Numbered from the stretch's first letter, positions 27,370 to 37,005 are shown. The stretch: DNA of 64,000 nucleotides from [Eubacterium] cellulosolvens LD2006 (GCF_000621585.1 NZ_JHXY01000007.1:62001-126000), one strand, 5' to 3'. The notes: generated from the sequence alone by a model not told the origin. Translations and numbers: made by a program.

Positions 27370-27547
27370 GCACTATATTTTAAACAAGCGGCCCCGACTC
27401 CCCACTTCCCCTTCACGCCTCCCGGGAAGCGCAACAGGTCGAAGGGTACGCGAGCAGAATCGCATTTGCAATCTTCTGATCTGCACGTTGCGAATTCCGC
27501 GAACTTCATTCCCATCCCCCCGTATCACCCCGGGCTCTCCCACAAAA
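27370..27547 (+). repeat. Mosaic repeat, copy R7 (type B, degraded)
   Basis: GACTCCCCACTTCCCC, a GGGAAGCG segment, GCGAGCAGAATCGCATTTGC and ATCTGCACGTTGCGAATTCC parallel the type B module of R3; the tail has decayed. Between murF and the THUMP gene (27274-27750), no gene is seen. Confidence 0.55.
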
Positions 27548-27583
27548 GGAAATGCTCCGGCAGGGGAGCTGCCAGAGCATTTC
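27544..27583 (-). terminator. Probable terminator of murF
   Basis: Minus strand GAAATGCTCTGGCAG...CTGCCGGAGCATTTC, interrupted by one bulge, then CTTTTG. It lies 168 bases after the stop. Confidence 0.55.
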
Positions 27584-27750
27584 GAGGGGAGTATAAATAA
27601 TTAATAAGGGGTTATTAATTTGTAAAAAAAATTTTTTGAAGGGTAAATTCTTTTTACAGAGCAATTATATAACACGTGCGTATAAAAAGCAACCAGAAAA
27701 ATTCCGCCCCTGTTTGCCGAAATCCCTTGCCACACAACGGTTTTCGGAGA

Positions 27751-29148
27751 TCAGCCGCAAAGTGCGGTTACAATACGTCCAAATTCCATGGAATGGGATG
27801 CTTTCACAAGAATAGTATCATTCTTTTCCAGGATCTTCTCCGCAGAGGAAAGAAGGTCAGCAACCGTCGGATAATGGCGTACCGCACAGTCGGTTTCCGG
27901 GTGTTCCTTCGCATATTTTCCGGCGGCTTCCGCCATCGCCTCACTGCGCTTTCCGACGCAGCAGATCAGATCAATGCCCGTCTTCGCCGCATATACTCCG
28001 ACTTCCTCGTGGTAGGCTTTCTCATTCTCTCCCAGCTCGCCCATATCGCCGAGGATCGCAACTCTACGCCCGAGCGCCTCTTTGAGAATGGAGATCGACG
28101 CTTTCATTGAACCGGGATTCGCGTTGTAGCAGTCATCAATGACCGTGTACGCATCACCCTTTATGATGTGAAAACGGCCGCCAAGAGGCATGTAGCTCTC
28201 GATTCCCTTTCGGATCTCCTCCAGAGAGAGACCGTATACAAGGCCCGCCGCCGTTCCGGCCAGCGCATTGTAGACCATGTGTTTTCCCGGAGAAGGAATC
28301 GTCACATCGAAGCCCCCCTCTGCCGTGTGTATTCTGCAGGAGATTCCATCCAGTCCGCGTGACACAATTCCGTCCGCCCAGACATCGTTTTTGTGAGAGA
28401 AGCCCTGTTCTCCGATGCCGAAGCGGATCGGATTGATCCCTTTCACCTGCTCAATGGTGGACAGCTTGTCGTCGTCTCCGTTGACAATAATCTGCCCGTT
28501 CTCATCCATGTAGTCAAAAACCTCCGACTTCGCCTTCAGAATACCGTCACGGCTTCCCAGGAATTCCAGGTGCGCCGTTCCCACATTCGTGAAGACAACG
28601 GTCTTCGGCCGCGTGATCTTCGCGAGTCTGTGCATCTCCCCGAAGTGATTGATTCCCATCTCGAGAACGCCAATCTCATCCTCTTCGCGCATGCGGAACG
28701 CGGTCAGCGGCACGCCAATCTCGTTGTTGAAATTTCCCTCGGTCTTGAGCGTACGGAATTTCTGCCCGAGCACGGCGGCAAGCATCTCCTTCGTGCTGGT
28801 CTTTCCGACGCTTCCGATCACTCCGACGATATCCGCCGGAAGCTGCGCAAGATAAAATTCCGCGAGATCCTTGAGCGCCTGCAGTGTGGACGGTACCTGA
28901 ATCAGCGCCCCTGCCGCGTCCTCCGGTCTTTCCTCCACAAGTGCAGCCAGCGCGCCGGCCGCAAAAGTCCCGGCAACATATCTGTGTCCGTCCGTCTTTT
29001 CACCTCTGATCGCGACAAACAGACCGCCCTCCGAAACAGTTCTGCTGTCCGTCGTAATCCCGGTGATTTCTGTATCCAGGCACGCCTCCGGACCCGTATA
29101 GGTTCCACCGCATGCTTCCGTGATATTTCTCAGAGTAAGGTTCTTCAT
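27751..29148 (-). CDS. murF: UDP-MurNAc-tripeptide:D-Ala-D-Ala ligase
   Basis: Adds D-Ala-D-Ala to the peptidoglycan precursor in the cytoplasm, using ATP. 465 residues from the ATG at 29148 (GAGGG upstream; the ATG at 29157 touches that site). Mur ligase N-domain (1-85), ATP loop GSVGKTSTKE (about 112-121), ALEMGINHFGE-like metal region, C-domain with DDCYNANPGSM. It follows ddl, which supplies its dipeptide substrate. Confidence 0.94.
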   Translation of the reverse strand: MKNLTLRNITEACGGTYTGPEACLDTEITGITTDSRTVSEGGLFVAIRGEKTDGHRYVAGTFAAGALAALVEERPEDAAGALIQVPSTLQALKDLAEFYLAQLPADIVGVIGSVGKTSTKEMLAAVLGQKFRTLKTEGNFNNEIGVPLTAFRMREEDEIGVLEMGINHFGEMHRLAKITRPKTVVFTNVGTAHLEFLGSRDGILKAKSEVFDYMDENGQIIVNGDDDKLSTIEQVKGINPIRFGIGEQGFSHKNDVWADGIVSRGLDGISCRIHTAEGGFDVTIPSPGKHMVYNALAGTAAGLVYGLSLEEIRKGIESYMPLGGRFHIIKGDAYTVIDDCYNANPGSMKASISILKEALGRRVAILGDMGELGENEKAYHEEVGVYAAKTGIDLICCVGKRSEAMAEAAGKYAKEHPETDCAVRHYPTVADLLSSAEKILEKNDTILVKASHSMEFGRIVTALCG

Positions 29149-29304
29149 TGTTGTCATCCCTCAAATCTATTTTGTGTTATTTCCACCTGCGCCGAGGTTT
29201 TTGAATTGTATTTTTCGTGAGCGGGCAAGAATTCCGTCCGGTATATCATTTGCAAAATAACCAGCCAAATTCGAAGAGTGCTTGCCCGAGCGTGCCCGTT
29301 CTCT

Positions 29305-30345
29305 TCAGTCATTGTACTTCTTCAGAGAAACCTCGATCATCATCTGACACAGATGCGCATAGTCGATGCCGACAGCCGCCGCCTCCTGCGGAACAAGACT
29401 GGTCGGGGTCATTCCCGGAAGCGTGTTTACCTCGAGGCAGTACAGTTTTTCATCGCCGTCCCGCATGAGGAAATCCAGCCTTCCATACGCCTTCATTCCG
29501 ACTGCTTCCGCTCCTTTTACGGCAAGCGCCTGCATCTCGGCAGTTTTTTCCTCGGAAATCTGTGCCGGACAGGTCTCGATCGTCGCGCCGGCCTTGTATT
29601 TGTTTGTGAAATCGTAGTAACCCTCCTTCGGGTGAATCTCCACGATCGGGTACGCTTTACCGTCAATCACCGCGCAGGTGAACTCGCGCCCCTTAATGAA
29701 CTCCTCGATCACTGCGGACTCCTCCAGAGAAAAAGCAAGCTCCAGACCGGCTGCCACGTCCTCCTCCGTATGACAGATCGTCACGCCCACGCTGGATCCT
29801 CCGCAACAGGGTTTGATGATCACCGGAAGCTCCAGTCCGAATTCCTCCGCCGTCTTTCTGGTCTCCCCTCTGAAAACCGTGCAGCCGTGAGGGGTCGAAA
29901 CACCGCTGGCGTCAAAGATCTGCTTCGTTCTGGATTTGTCCATCGAGATGGCACTGCTGATGTAATCGGTTCCCGTGTAGCGGATTCCCATGAGATCGAA
30001 GGCTGCCTGTACACGGCCGTCCTCACCGTTGGAGCCGTGAAGGGCGAGAAAAACGATGTCCGCCGCCTGACAGAGTTCCAGGACATTCGGTCCGAAGAAA
30101 GATCTTCTCTCCTTCTGCATTTCTTTGATCCTGTCGTTAAAACCGCTGATATAGGAAGACGCCTTGTAAACGTCGTACGCGCCGTCGAAGGCCGTGTCGA
30201 CGTCCGCCTCTTTCCATCCGGCAAAAACATCGACCAGAATGGCCTGATGTCCAAGCGTCCGGAGCGCTTTGCAGATACCCGTTCCCGATACAATCGATAC
30301 CGTTCTCTCTGTACTTGTTCCCGCTGCAAGAACCACAATCTTCAT
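29305..30345 (-). CDS. ddl: D-alanine-D-alanine ligase
   Basis: 346 residues, ATP-grasp fold. HGSNGEDG in the N-domain, KPCCGGSSVGVT ATP loop, and YYDFTNKYKAGAT with the substrate-loop Tyr typical of D-Ala-D-Ala rather than D-Ala-D-Lac ligases; MTPTSLVPQEAAA at the C-terminus. GGGG site before the ATG. Precedes murF by 156 bases without a clear terminator between. Confidence 0.93.
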   Translation of the reverse strand: MKIVVLAAGTSTERTVSIVSGTGICKALRTLGHQAILVDVFAGWKEADVDTAFDGAYDVYKASSYISGFNDRIKEMQKERRSFFGPNVLELCQAADIVFLALHGSNGEDGRVQAAFDLMGIRYTGTDYISSAISMDKSRTKQIFDASGVSTPHGCTVFRGETRKTAEEFGLELPVIIKPCCGGSSVGVTICHTEEDVAAGLELAFSLEESAVIEEFIKGREFTCAVIDGKAYPIVEIHPKEGYYDFTNKYKAGATIETCPAQISEEKTAEMQALAVKGAEAVGMKAYGRLDFLMRDGDEKLYCLEVNTLPGMTPTSLVPQEAAAVGIDYAHLCQMMIEVSLKKYND

Positions 30346-30378
30346 ATTGTTTTCCCCTTACTTATTTTATCTTACTGT

Positions 30379-30412
30379 CAAATGGAGCGGCACCTCACGG
30401 TCCGCTCCATCG
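30379..30412 (-). terminator. Stem-loop after the L,D-transpeptidase gene
   Basis: ATGGAGCGG/CCGCTCCAT stem with a 14-base loop. Position fits a terminator, but the T-run is short (TTTG). Confidence 0.4.
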
Positions 30413-30447
30413 CAGCATCTGATTCACTTATTTCATCTGACAACAGA

Positions 30448-31893
30448 TTATCCCGGTACTACCTGATGCGTCGGCTGTGTACCGACTACCTGATCTTCCG
30501 AATAATACACGATGACCGGATATCCGATGGAAATAATGTCGTAGATCTGTCCGGCAGCCTCGAGAGGCGTGTTGATACATCCGTTTGATCCGCGCATCTT
30601 CCATGTCGTTCCGCCGTATTCTCCCGCCGATCTCCAGCTCGCATCGTGGATACCGCAGGAATCAACGAACGGCAGCCAGTACTTAACCTTAACGCCGCCG
30701 TTGTCCTCGAAGGTCGCCGGGCTCTCCTTCGCATCGACCGCCCATACGCAGCCGGAAGGCGTATCCTCACCCTTGGAGTGGTTACCGGTAACGACCGGCG
30801 TATCGACAACGCAGACGCCGTCTTTGTAACACCACATCCTCTGATCTTCGATACAGATCTCCACGTAGGTATTTCCGATATCATCGGTCGAACGGTTCAG
30901 TGCCTTGAAGAGATAGATCGGCTCTCTGTTACCGGTCTCGCCGTTGAGGATCGCGTTATAGAGATCCGTTGTCGTCTCCTCCTGATTGATACACCAGCCG
31001 TAATCACCGCCGGCCTGAAGAACAATCTCTCTTCCGCTGTGCGTGATAAACTTGTGTTTCAATCCGTAGGTATCCGTCTGGAAAGCCATATCCTTGACGA
31101 AGCCGGCAATCTTGTCACGGCTGAGTTTGTATCCGCCGTTGTCGGTCTGCTCGATAAAGCTCCGGATATTGTCACCGTTGATGGAGAAACTTCTGTCCAC
31201 CATGTCGTAGGTGATATTACTCTGAAGCACCTTGTTGATATTTGCCGCTTCCTCCTGAAGCTTGGAATTGTCTCCCGACTTCGTCGGATGCTCGTAGAGA
31301 TCCTCCTTGTCGAAATTGATCTTCCGGTCTCCGTTCTCGATCGCCTTGATCAGCGCGCGTCGAACCTTTTCCCTGTTCGGAAGCGAGCCCTGATCGCAGT
31401 CCGCAACCACGAACTGTGTACCGTCATCGACAATTCTCGCGCTCGCCGGCGCAACCGCGTTCTCCGACGAAAAGGCCTTCATCTCGTCGAGCACCTTGTC
31501 GACAGCCTCCTGTTCATACGTATAGCCGATGTCGATCTTATAGTTCTTGCCGTGTCCGAGATAGAACACCCAGAGATACGGGTTCTGTTTCTTTAAAAGC
31601 ATCTCGATCATGCCGTCGTCTTTGTACTGCATGTAGAACTGATCTCCCGTGAGCTTCTCGGTCACGTTATTTCTCTCTTCACATGTAATGGTATATCGTC
31701 TGATCTGATTCTGAATTGCATACCGGGCGTCGTCCGCCGTCATCTCGCCGATACTTACGCCGTTGATCATCGATCCCGTGAAAAAATGTGTCTTGAAGTG
31801 ATAAATGCCGAAGGCATAGACACCCGCAAGAATCAGGATCAGAAGAATCAGCAGCATCAGCATACTGACCAGTTTTTTAGACAATTTTTTCAT
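30448..31893 (-). CDS. L,D-transpeptidase (YkuD) with peptidoglycan-binding domains
   Basis: 481 residues. A single N-terminal membrane anchor (about 8-32) and an extracellular body: PG_binding_4-like region with repeated beta-structure (60-335), then the YkuD domain with CGIHDASW and GSNGCINTP, giving the catalytic His and Cys. Such enzymes make 3-3 cross-links or attach groups to peptidoglycan and resist most penicillins. AAGGAG before the start. Next to ddl and murF but with its own hairpin between them. Confidence 0.9.
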   Translation of the reverse strand: MKKLSKKLVSMLMLLILLILILAGVYAFGIYHFKTHFFTGSMINGVSIGEMTADDARYAIQNQIRRYTITCEERNNVTEKLTGDQFYMQYKDDGMIEMLLKKQNPYLWVFYLGHGKNYKIDIGYTYEQEAVDKVLDEMKAFSSENAVAPASARIVDDGTQFVVADCDQGSLPNREKVRRALIKAIENGDRKINFDKEDLYEHPTKSGDNSKLQEEAANINKVLQSNITYDMVDRSFSINGDNIRSFIEQTDNGGYKLSRDKIAGFVKDMAFQTDTYGLKHKFITHSGREIVLQAGGDYGWCINQEETTTDLYNAILNGETGNREPIYLFKALNRSTDDIGNTYVEICIEDQRMWCYKDGVCVVDTPVVTGNHSKGEDTPSGCVWAVDAKESPATFEDNGGVKVKYWLPFVDSCGIHDASWRSAGEYGGTTWKMRGSNGCINTPLEAAGQIYDIISIGYPVIVYYSEDQVVGTQPTHQVVPG

Positions 31894-32026
31894 GTCTTAA
31901 ACTCCTTGTTCTTCAATATCCGCGGAAGTCTTATTTTCCGCAAATTCAACTGCTATTTTAAACGCATGGCCGGAAGGTGTCAAGAAACCCCGGGCAATCC
32001 GAATCCGTGCGAGGCCACACCATTCC

Positions 32027-32935
32027 TCAGCCTCTGTACCAGCGGCCGGTCGCTCCGCAGGGAAGCACCAGTCCGGTGGAGCGGACAGGAAGTCCGATCT
32101 CGGAGGCCTCGACCTTGCCGTTCCACTTCTTCAACGCCGTGCTCAGCATATAGGTGAGTACGGAAGGCGCAAGACCCGTTGTGTAAGAGTTCACGAGGAA
32201 AAACAGCGGCTTATCCGCAAAAATCTTCGTACAGGATTCAATGAACGGATAAATATTCTCCTCGATCTTCCAGATTTCGCCCTTCGGACCTCTTCCGTAG
32301 GACGGTGGATCCATGATGATTCCGTCGTAGAAATGCCCCCTTCTGGCCTCTCTCTCCACGAACTTGCCGCAGTCATCCACCAGCCAGCGGATCGGATGAT
32401 TCTCAAGTCCAGAGGACACTGCGTTCTCTTTCGCCCAGGTTACCATCCCTTTGGAAGCATCCACGTGAGTTACCTGTGCTCCCGCTGCTGCCGCCGAGAG
32501 AGTTGCCCCGCCGGTATAGGCAAAGAGATTCAATACTTTCACAGGACGCACTTTTCCGGTCTCCGGATCCAGATCATTCTCCGCCTTTCTTCTGGCAAGT
32601 TCTCCCTGAATCTGCTCCCGGCACCAGTCCCAGTTGACCGCCTGCTCCGGAAACAGTCCCGTATGCTTGAAGCTGAAGGGTTTCAGGTTAAAGGTCAAAT
32701 CCCTGTAACCAATCGACCACTGTTCCGGAAGGTCAAAGAATTCCCACTCTCCGCCTCCGCGGGTGCTTCTGTGATAATGGCCGTTCATCCGTCTCCAGCC
32801 CTTTTCCGTCTTCGGCGTATTCCAGATTACCTGCGGGTCCGGGCGCACAAGCCGGTATTCCCCCCAGCGCTCAAGCTTTTCCCCTTCCGACGTATCCAGT
32901 ATTTCATAATCTTTCCACTGATCTGCGATCCACAT
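32027..32935 (-). CDS. Class I SAM-dependent methyltransferase (RlmI/RlmK-like)
   Basis: 302 residues. VLNLFAYTGGATLSAAAAGA is motif I, HVDASKGMVTWAKEN motif II, and MDPPSYGRG the catalytic motif of the RlmI/K branch acting on 23S rRNA. N-terminal region GEYRLVRPDPQ and FKHTGLFPEQA are typical of the group. No PUA domain is present. The substrate is not known. Monocistronic. Confidence 0.8.
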   Translation of the reverse strand: MWIADQWKDYEILDTSEGEKLERWGEYRLVRPDPQVIWNTPKTEKGWRRMNGHYHRSTRGGGEWEFFDLPEQWSIGYRDLTFNLKPFSFKHTGLFPEQAVNWDWCREQIQGELARRKAENDLDPETGKVRPVKVLNLFAYTGGATLSAAAAGAQVTHVDASKGMVTWAKENAVSSGLENHPIRWLVDDCGKFVEREARRGHFYDGIIMDPPSYGRGPKGEIWKIEENIYPFIESCTKIFADKPLFFLVNSYTTGLAPSVLTYMLSTALKKWNGKVEASEIGLPVRSTGLVLPCGATGRWYRG

Positions 32936-33149
32936 ATTGTATTCACCTTATCTGTATCTGTTCTCTGTATCGGTTCTCTGATGTGAGGTTCTGTTCCGTC
33001 TTCTTTTTTGCAGATGTACCGCCGAATGCGCCTGCAGCGCCAACGCATGCCGCTTCTGTTCCTTCACCTGCACGCGGATGCGTCATCCTATGACGCCCTC
33101 AACATCCACTTATTGTAACGAACAGCAGCTATTTCTGTCAATCAAAGGG

Positions 33150-33178
33150 TTGATTTTTGTCTTATGAACTCTTATAAT
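33150..33178 (+). promoter_or_regulatory. Promoter of tRNA-Gly(CCC)
   Basis: TTGATT (33150-33155), 17 bases, TATAAT (33173-33178), 21 bases before the tRNA. Confidence 0.88.
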
Positions 33179-33198
33179 ATAAATGATCATTTCGATAT

Positions 33199-33269
33199 GC
33201 AGGTGTAGTTCATCGGTAGAACACCAGCTTCCCAAGCTGGGGAGGCGGGTTCGATTCCCGTCACTTGCT
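33199..33269 (+). tRNA. tRNA-Gly(CCC)
   Basis: CCAGC/GCTGG stem around TTCCCAA; GCAGGTG/CACTTGC acceptor with one G-U pair; one of only two plus-strand transcription units in the window. Followed by a terminator at 33340. Confidence 0.94.
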
Positions 33270-33339
33270 TTTGATGGAAATTCCACCGGAATTTCTGTCG
33301 AAGTACTCCTTTGTGGATGTTTTATCTTGTTTACAAAAA

Positions 33340-33396
33340 GAGACTGCCGTATCCATGAGATTTCTGTTTTGAAACCTCCGGTACGGCAGTCTTTTT
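33340..33396 (+). terminator. Terminator of tRNA-Gly(CCC)
   Basis: AGACTGCCGTA/TACGGCAGTCT perfect 11-base stem followed by TTTTT, about 70 bases after the tRNA; the T-tract runs into repeat R8. Confidence 0.85.
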
Positions 33397-33524
33397 CGTG
33401 TTATAAGAAATTCCTCCGGAATTTCTATAACACAAAACGCTCCGCGGGATGCGCACTCGCGCGATGAGTAGATGCTTCGCATCCGCACTCGGCGTGAGAA
33501 TGTCGCGAGAGACATTCGTTTTTT
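33393..33524 (-). repeat. Mosaic repeat, copy R8 (type A, full, inverted)
   Basis: Same modules as R1 and R2 in reverse: tail palindrome TAAGAAATTCCTCCGGAATT first, then CGCTCCGCGGGATGCGC, GAGTAGATGCTTCGCATCC, and hairpin GAATGTCGCGAGAGACATTC last. It is the only clear minus-oriented copy and the only one behind a plus-strand transcript. Confidence 0.85.
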
Positions 33525-33618
33525 CTTCGCGTCACGGAAAGTCCCCAAAAGGCTTCCCATGACACAGAACATTTGCTTACATGCACGATTCGGACACTAC
33601 GTCCGCTGACGCGGATTT

Positions 33619-35193
33619 TCACTGTCCGGAAATCAGTTTCTTCAGCCAGTTTCCGCTGTCCGAAATCTCTCCCTCCGTCCAATCGCTGAGCTTTCCGCAG
33701 CCCGATCTCACAATAGCGGATGCCTCATCTTTATTGGAAAGGTTCCATCCCGCAAAGCTCAGATTGTATTCCCTGATCAGATTTTTCCACTCCTCTGCCG
33801 AGGTGTAATCCAGCGTTCCGTTACCGGAAGCGTCGCAGATACTGAACTCCGAGATGAACACCGGCGTGCCCGACGCGATTGCCGTCTCGGCTTTTTTGCG
33901 GAGATCGTCCTTGTGTGTCGCCGCGTAGAAATGAAGAGTGTACATCAGATTGCCACCGTCTTTGATCGGATCGGCAGCCACCTGATCAACATCCTGGGAC
34001 CAGGTCGGCGTTCCACAGATAACCACGGCGTCCGGCGCATTTTTTCGAATTACCGGAATCACTTCTTCCGCGTACTTCTTTACGTCCGCCCAGGTGGTGG
34101 CTCCGTTTGGCTCATTACAGATTTCATAGAGCACATTCCCTCTGTCGGCATATTTCTTTGTCATCTCATCAAAGAAGGCCTTCGCCTCCTCTTTGTGCTG
34201 ATTCGGATCATTGTCATAGAGGATGTGCCAGTCAATGATCACATACATACCAAGATCCGACGCATAATTCACGCCCCTGTCGATCAGATCCTTGAGTTCT
34301 CCCTGATTGCCTCCGGAACAATAGCCGCCGTTCTCGTCGGTGTACATGGCAAGACGCACGAGGTTTGCCCCCCAGTCATTGCGAAGTGTCCGGAAAGCGT
34401 CAGCATTCACATACTGCGGGAACCAGGCCAGGCCGTGGGTGCTGACACCTTTCAGCTGATACTTCTTTCCGCTCTCGTCCACCAGATCCGTTCCCTTGAC
34501 GGAAAGCTTTCCGTGATTCCCGAAGGGAGTACCGGAAGTATCCGGTTCGGCCACTTCCGCAGCAGCCTCCTTCTTTTCTTCCCCCTTCTTGTCGCCTTCC
34601 TCCTTGTCATTCTCCTTTTTCTCATCCGACGCAGACGATCTTCCGTCTGCCGGTGCCAGTTCTCCCGTATTCGGATTGAGAACGTAAGATCCCTCGATGT
34701 CCGGTTCACTGTCGGCCACAAGAATCATGCCGACATCGGCCATCTCCGCTCCTTTTCCGAGCTTCGCGTTATAGTCCGCAGGCGTAAATGTAAGCAGATT
34801 TCCATCCGCTTCCAGAGAACAGTTCCAGCTGTTCTGTACTTTTACCTCTTTTCCGGTATCGAGAATCACCTTCCAGGTGCCGAAGGTCGCCTCCGATTGA
34901 TTGCTGAACAAGAGTTCATACTGAAAGGCCGTCTGATTCTGCTCCGCCCAGGAATTCGTCTTCGTCACCCGGAGAATGACCATCTGTCCTTCCTGTTCCG
35001 AGGAGGATGAAACCAGTTCCTCCGAGGAAGTATCCGTATACAGTTCTTCCGATCCGGCGGACACTTCGGATACCACCGATCCGGCCGGAACCACAGACTC
35101 TGTCTGTTTCCTTTCTCCTCCGCAACCCCCGAGAACAAGCGCTGCTCCAAGGGTTATCACTTCCGCAAAAACAATCCATTTCTTTCTGTTCAT
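33619..35193 (-). CDS. Secreted GH5 endoglucanase lipoprotein with a CBM-like module
   Basis: 524 residues. Lipobox LVLGGC (Cys24) anchors it outside the cell. A Ser/Glu-rich spacer is followed by a beta-sandwich (about 70-175) with SWNC and TFGTWKVIL resembling cellulose-binding CBM2-type modules, a charged Lys/Glu linker (185-218), and a GH5 TIM barrel (225-520). Catalytic acid Glu361 lies in ICNEPNG and nucleophile Glu449 in VFISEFS; DWHILYDNDP is conserved. It should cut beta-1,4-glucans such as cellulose. No clear terminator and no neighbouring glycan genes. Confidence 0.88.
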   Translation of the reverse strand: MNRKKWIVFAEVITLGAALVLGGCGGERKQTESVVPAGSVVSEVSAGSEELYTDTSSEELVSSSSEQEGQMVILRVTKTNSWAEQNQTAFQYELLFSNQSEATFGTWKVILDTGKEVKVQNSWNCSLEADGNLLTFTPADYNAKLGKGAEMADVGMILVADSEPDIEGSYVLNPNTGELAPADGRSSASDEKKENDKEEGDKKGEEKKEAAAEVAEPDTSGTPFGNHGKLSVKGTDLVDESGKKYQLKGVSTHGLAWFPQYVNADAFRTLRNDWGANLVRLAMYTDENGGYCSGGNQGELKDLIDRGVNYASDLGMYVIIDWHILYDNDPNQHKEEAKAFFDEMTKKYADRGNVLYEICNEPNGATTWADVKKYAEEVIPVIRKNAPDAVVICGTPTWSQDVDQVAADPIKDGGNLMYTLHFYAATHKDDLRKKAETAIASGTPVFISEFSICDASGNGTLDYTSAEEWKNLIREYNLSFAGWNLSNKDEASAIVRSGCGKLSDWTEGEISDSGNWLKKLISGQ

Positions 35194-35303
35194 AGTTTTC
35201 CCCCGTTCATTTTCTCTATGAATCTCTTTGTGTATGGCGGCGAGTCAGATATACACTTCTTCACGCACACACGAAAGGTGTATCCGCTGCAGTTTTACCA
35301 CAC

Positions 35304-35338
35304 ACAAAACGAGTCTGCCGCTCAGCGCAACAGACTCG
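35304..35338 (-). terminator. Terminator of the BTAD regulator unit
   Basis: Minus strand CGAGTCTG/CAGACTCG stem followed by TTTTGTGTG, 12 bases after the stop at 35350. Confidence 0.75.
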
Positions 35339-35349
35339 ATAACCTTCCA

Positions 35350-35787
35350 TCAGATAATCTCAAGGATGTGCAAAAGCTCCAGCTCACTTGCAAACTCACC
35401 TTTTTTTGTTCCGTCATTCGTGTAGACACTTCCCTGAAGAGAACTGTGATACCGCGTGTGGAAAATAATATTGTATGTCGCAAGCTGACCTTTGCGCTTA
35501 ATAATATCATTGATTGAATGATAAATGCCCGGCGCACTTTGCGGTTCTTCCTCTGTCGCTTTCAGGCTTTTGAAATTCGACCGCATGAGCGTCGTCGCCT
35601 GCGGCCGTCCGGCCATATCCAGCAACTGGTCGATCTTCACCAGCATATCCTGCGTCGAAACAAACTCACAGATGTCCGGAATCGCAACTCCGGTAATTGT
35701 CCCCCCGATCTCCCTTCTGTCCTGCGTATAACTGTCAATACACAGATGCAGCATATTGGGACCCGGATAAATTACAGCGCCCGTCAT
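35350..35787 (-). CDS. Conserved hypothetical protein, partner of the BTAD regulator
   Basis: 145 residues. No membrane segment or known catalytic motif; the C-terminal third (LATYNIIFHTRYHSSLQGSVY) looks beta-rich and could be a small ligand-binding or PilZ-like fold, which is a guess. Its ATG follows the regulator's TAA with no gap, so they are translated as a pair. Confidence 0.6.
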   Translation of the reverse strand: MTGAVIYPGPNMLHLCIDSYTQDRREIGGTITGVAIPDICEFVSTQDMLVKIDQLLDMAGRPQATTLMRSNFKSLKATEEEPQSAPGIYHSINDIIKRKGQLATYNIIFHTRYHSSLQGSVYTNDGTKKGEFASELELLHILEII

Positions 35788-37005
35788 TTAAAGCTCCATT
35801 TCTTTGAAACTATATTCAATGCCGGCGTGCACGTGTCGGTGCATACTGGAGTAATGCTCATCTACTCGGCCCATTACTCTTTTCGCATTCTCATAGTTAC
35901 AACCCTGAAGCATGACAAGGAACTGGTTGGAGCTGTATCTCGTGACAAGGTCGCCGGATCTGAGGCAGTTGAGAAGAACCCCCTGCATCTGATCCATGGC
36001 GGCGCTCTGTACCTCCAGTTCTGTCTGATGAAGTTTCGGTTTCTGGTCGACATCCATCGTGATCAGCGAGAGGAAAATCGAAAGCCCCATTCGGTCGACA
36101 CGTCTCGCCTCGAGCTCATAGATTTTCTTGAACACGCCGTACTCACACATGAACGCTCCGACATGCTCATCGTTGCTCTCTTTGAGTCTGGACTGTACCA
36201 CGTCAAGATCCGCCTCCTGGCTGTGCATCTGACGCATTGCATCGTCATAGATTTTTCGGAGATCTTCCGAAGGTTCTACACCGAGATTGTCATAAATAAT
36301 TTTTACTGTGTCCTGGTAATGCTGCTGTGCCAGACCCTGTTTGTTCTGACCGATGTACGCGCGCATCAGCCATCCGTGAAGATCCTCATCGAGCTGATCC
36401 TGATCGATCGCCTTCAGGCAGATCTCCTCCATAATACTGAACATGCTGCGCTTCTCCAGAAGCGAACAGAGCACCTTCACTGCCTGCAGATACTGGCTGT
36501 GGCTGTACGCCTGCATGGACATTACCCAGTACTCGTTTGAATAATCGGAAAGAACCTTTCCCCTGTAGAGATCGACAGCCTGGCGAAGATACATCACCTT
36601 GTCGGATTCGTCATCCGTGTCCCGCGACTGCTGAATCAGCTCCTCCATTTCATGTACATCGATCGTCACCGGAATATCCGTATTCCAGTGATAACTTCCT
36701 CTTCCTGTAATAAGCATATTTACGCCCGGCCAGGATTCGCCAAGAATCTTTCTCAGACGGTACATCAGGTTCTTCAGCGCTCCGGCAGGATTCTCGCTCT
36801 TCTCTTCCGGCCAGAACACATCTGTCAGTTCCTGGATCGTACATCCCATCCGATTGTGGCTGAGCAGATAAGCAAACAGCTTTGTGACCATGTCGGAACG
36901 GATACTGTCTTTGGTCAGTACCGTCTCTCCGTCTGTAATCTCGAATTTTCCGAACAGTCGCACCTGCATGCTGTAAGTTTTCTCTTCCGTTGTCTTAATT
37001 GTCAT
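35788..37005 (-). CDS. BTAD-type transcriptional regulator with degenerate GGDEF-like domain
   Basis: 405 residues. An OmpR-like winged helix (about 12-110: VRLFGKFEITDGE, LFAYLLSHNRMGCTIQELTDVFWP), then a bacterial transcriptional activation domain of TPR-like helices (115-255), then a C-terminal region with a GGDEF-like layout (GLSIFLSLITMD, GDLVTRYSSNQFLVML) but without the GGDEF motif. SARP-family regulators use the first two modules to activate genes. A c-di-GMP synthase role is excluded by the missing motif. Coupled to the downstream gene; target unknown. Confidence 0.8.
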   Translation of the reverse strand: MTIKTTEEKTYSMQVRLFGKFEITDGETVLTKDSIRSDMVTKLFAYLLSHNRMGCTIQELTDVFWPEEKSENPAGALKNLMYRLRKILGESWPGVNMLITGRGSYHWNTDIPVTIDVHEMEELIQQSRDTDDESDKVMYLRQAVDLYRGKVLSDYSNEYWVMSMQAYSHSQYLQAVKVLCSLLEKRSMFSIMEEICLKAIDQDQLDEDLHGWLMRAYIGQNKQGLAQQHYQDTVKIIYDNLGVEPSEDLRKIYDDAMRQMHSQEADLDVVQSRLKESNDEHVGAFMCEYGVFKKIYELEARRVDRMGLSIFLSLITMDVDQKPKLHQTELEVQSAAMDQMQGVLLNCLRSGDLVTRYSSNQFLVMLQGCNYENAKRVMGRVDEHYSSMHRHVHAGIEYSFKEMEL

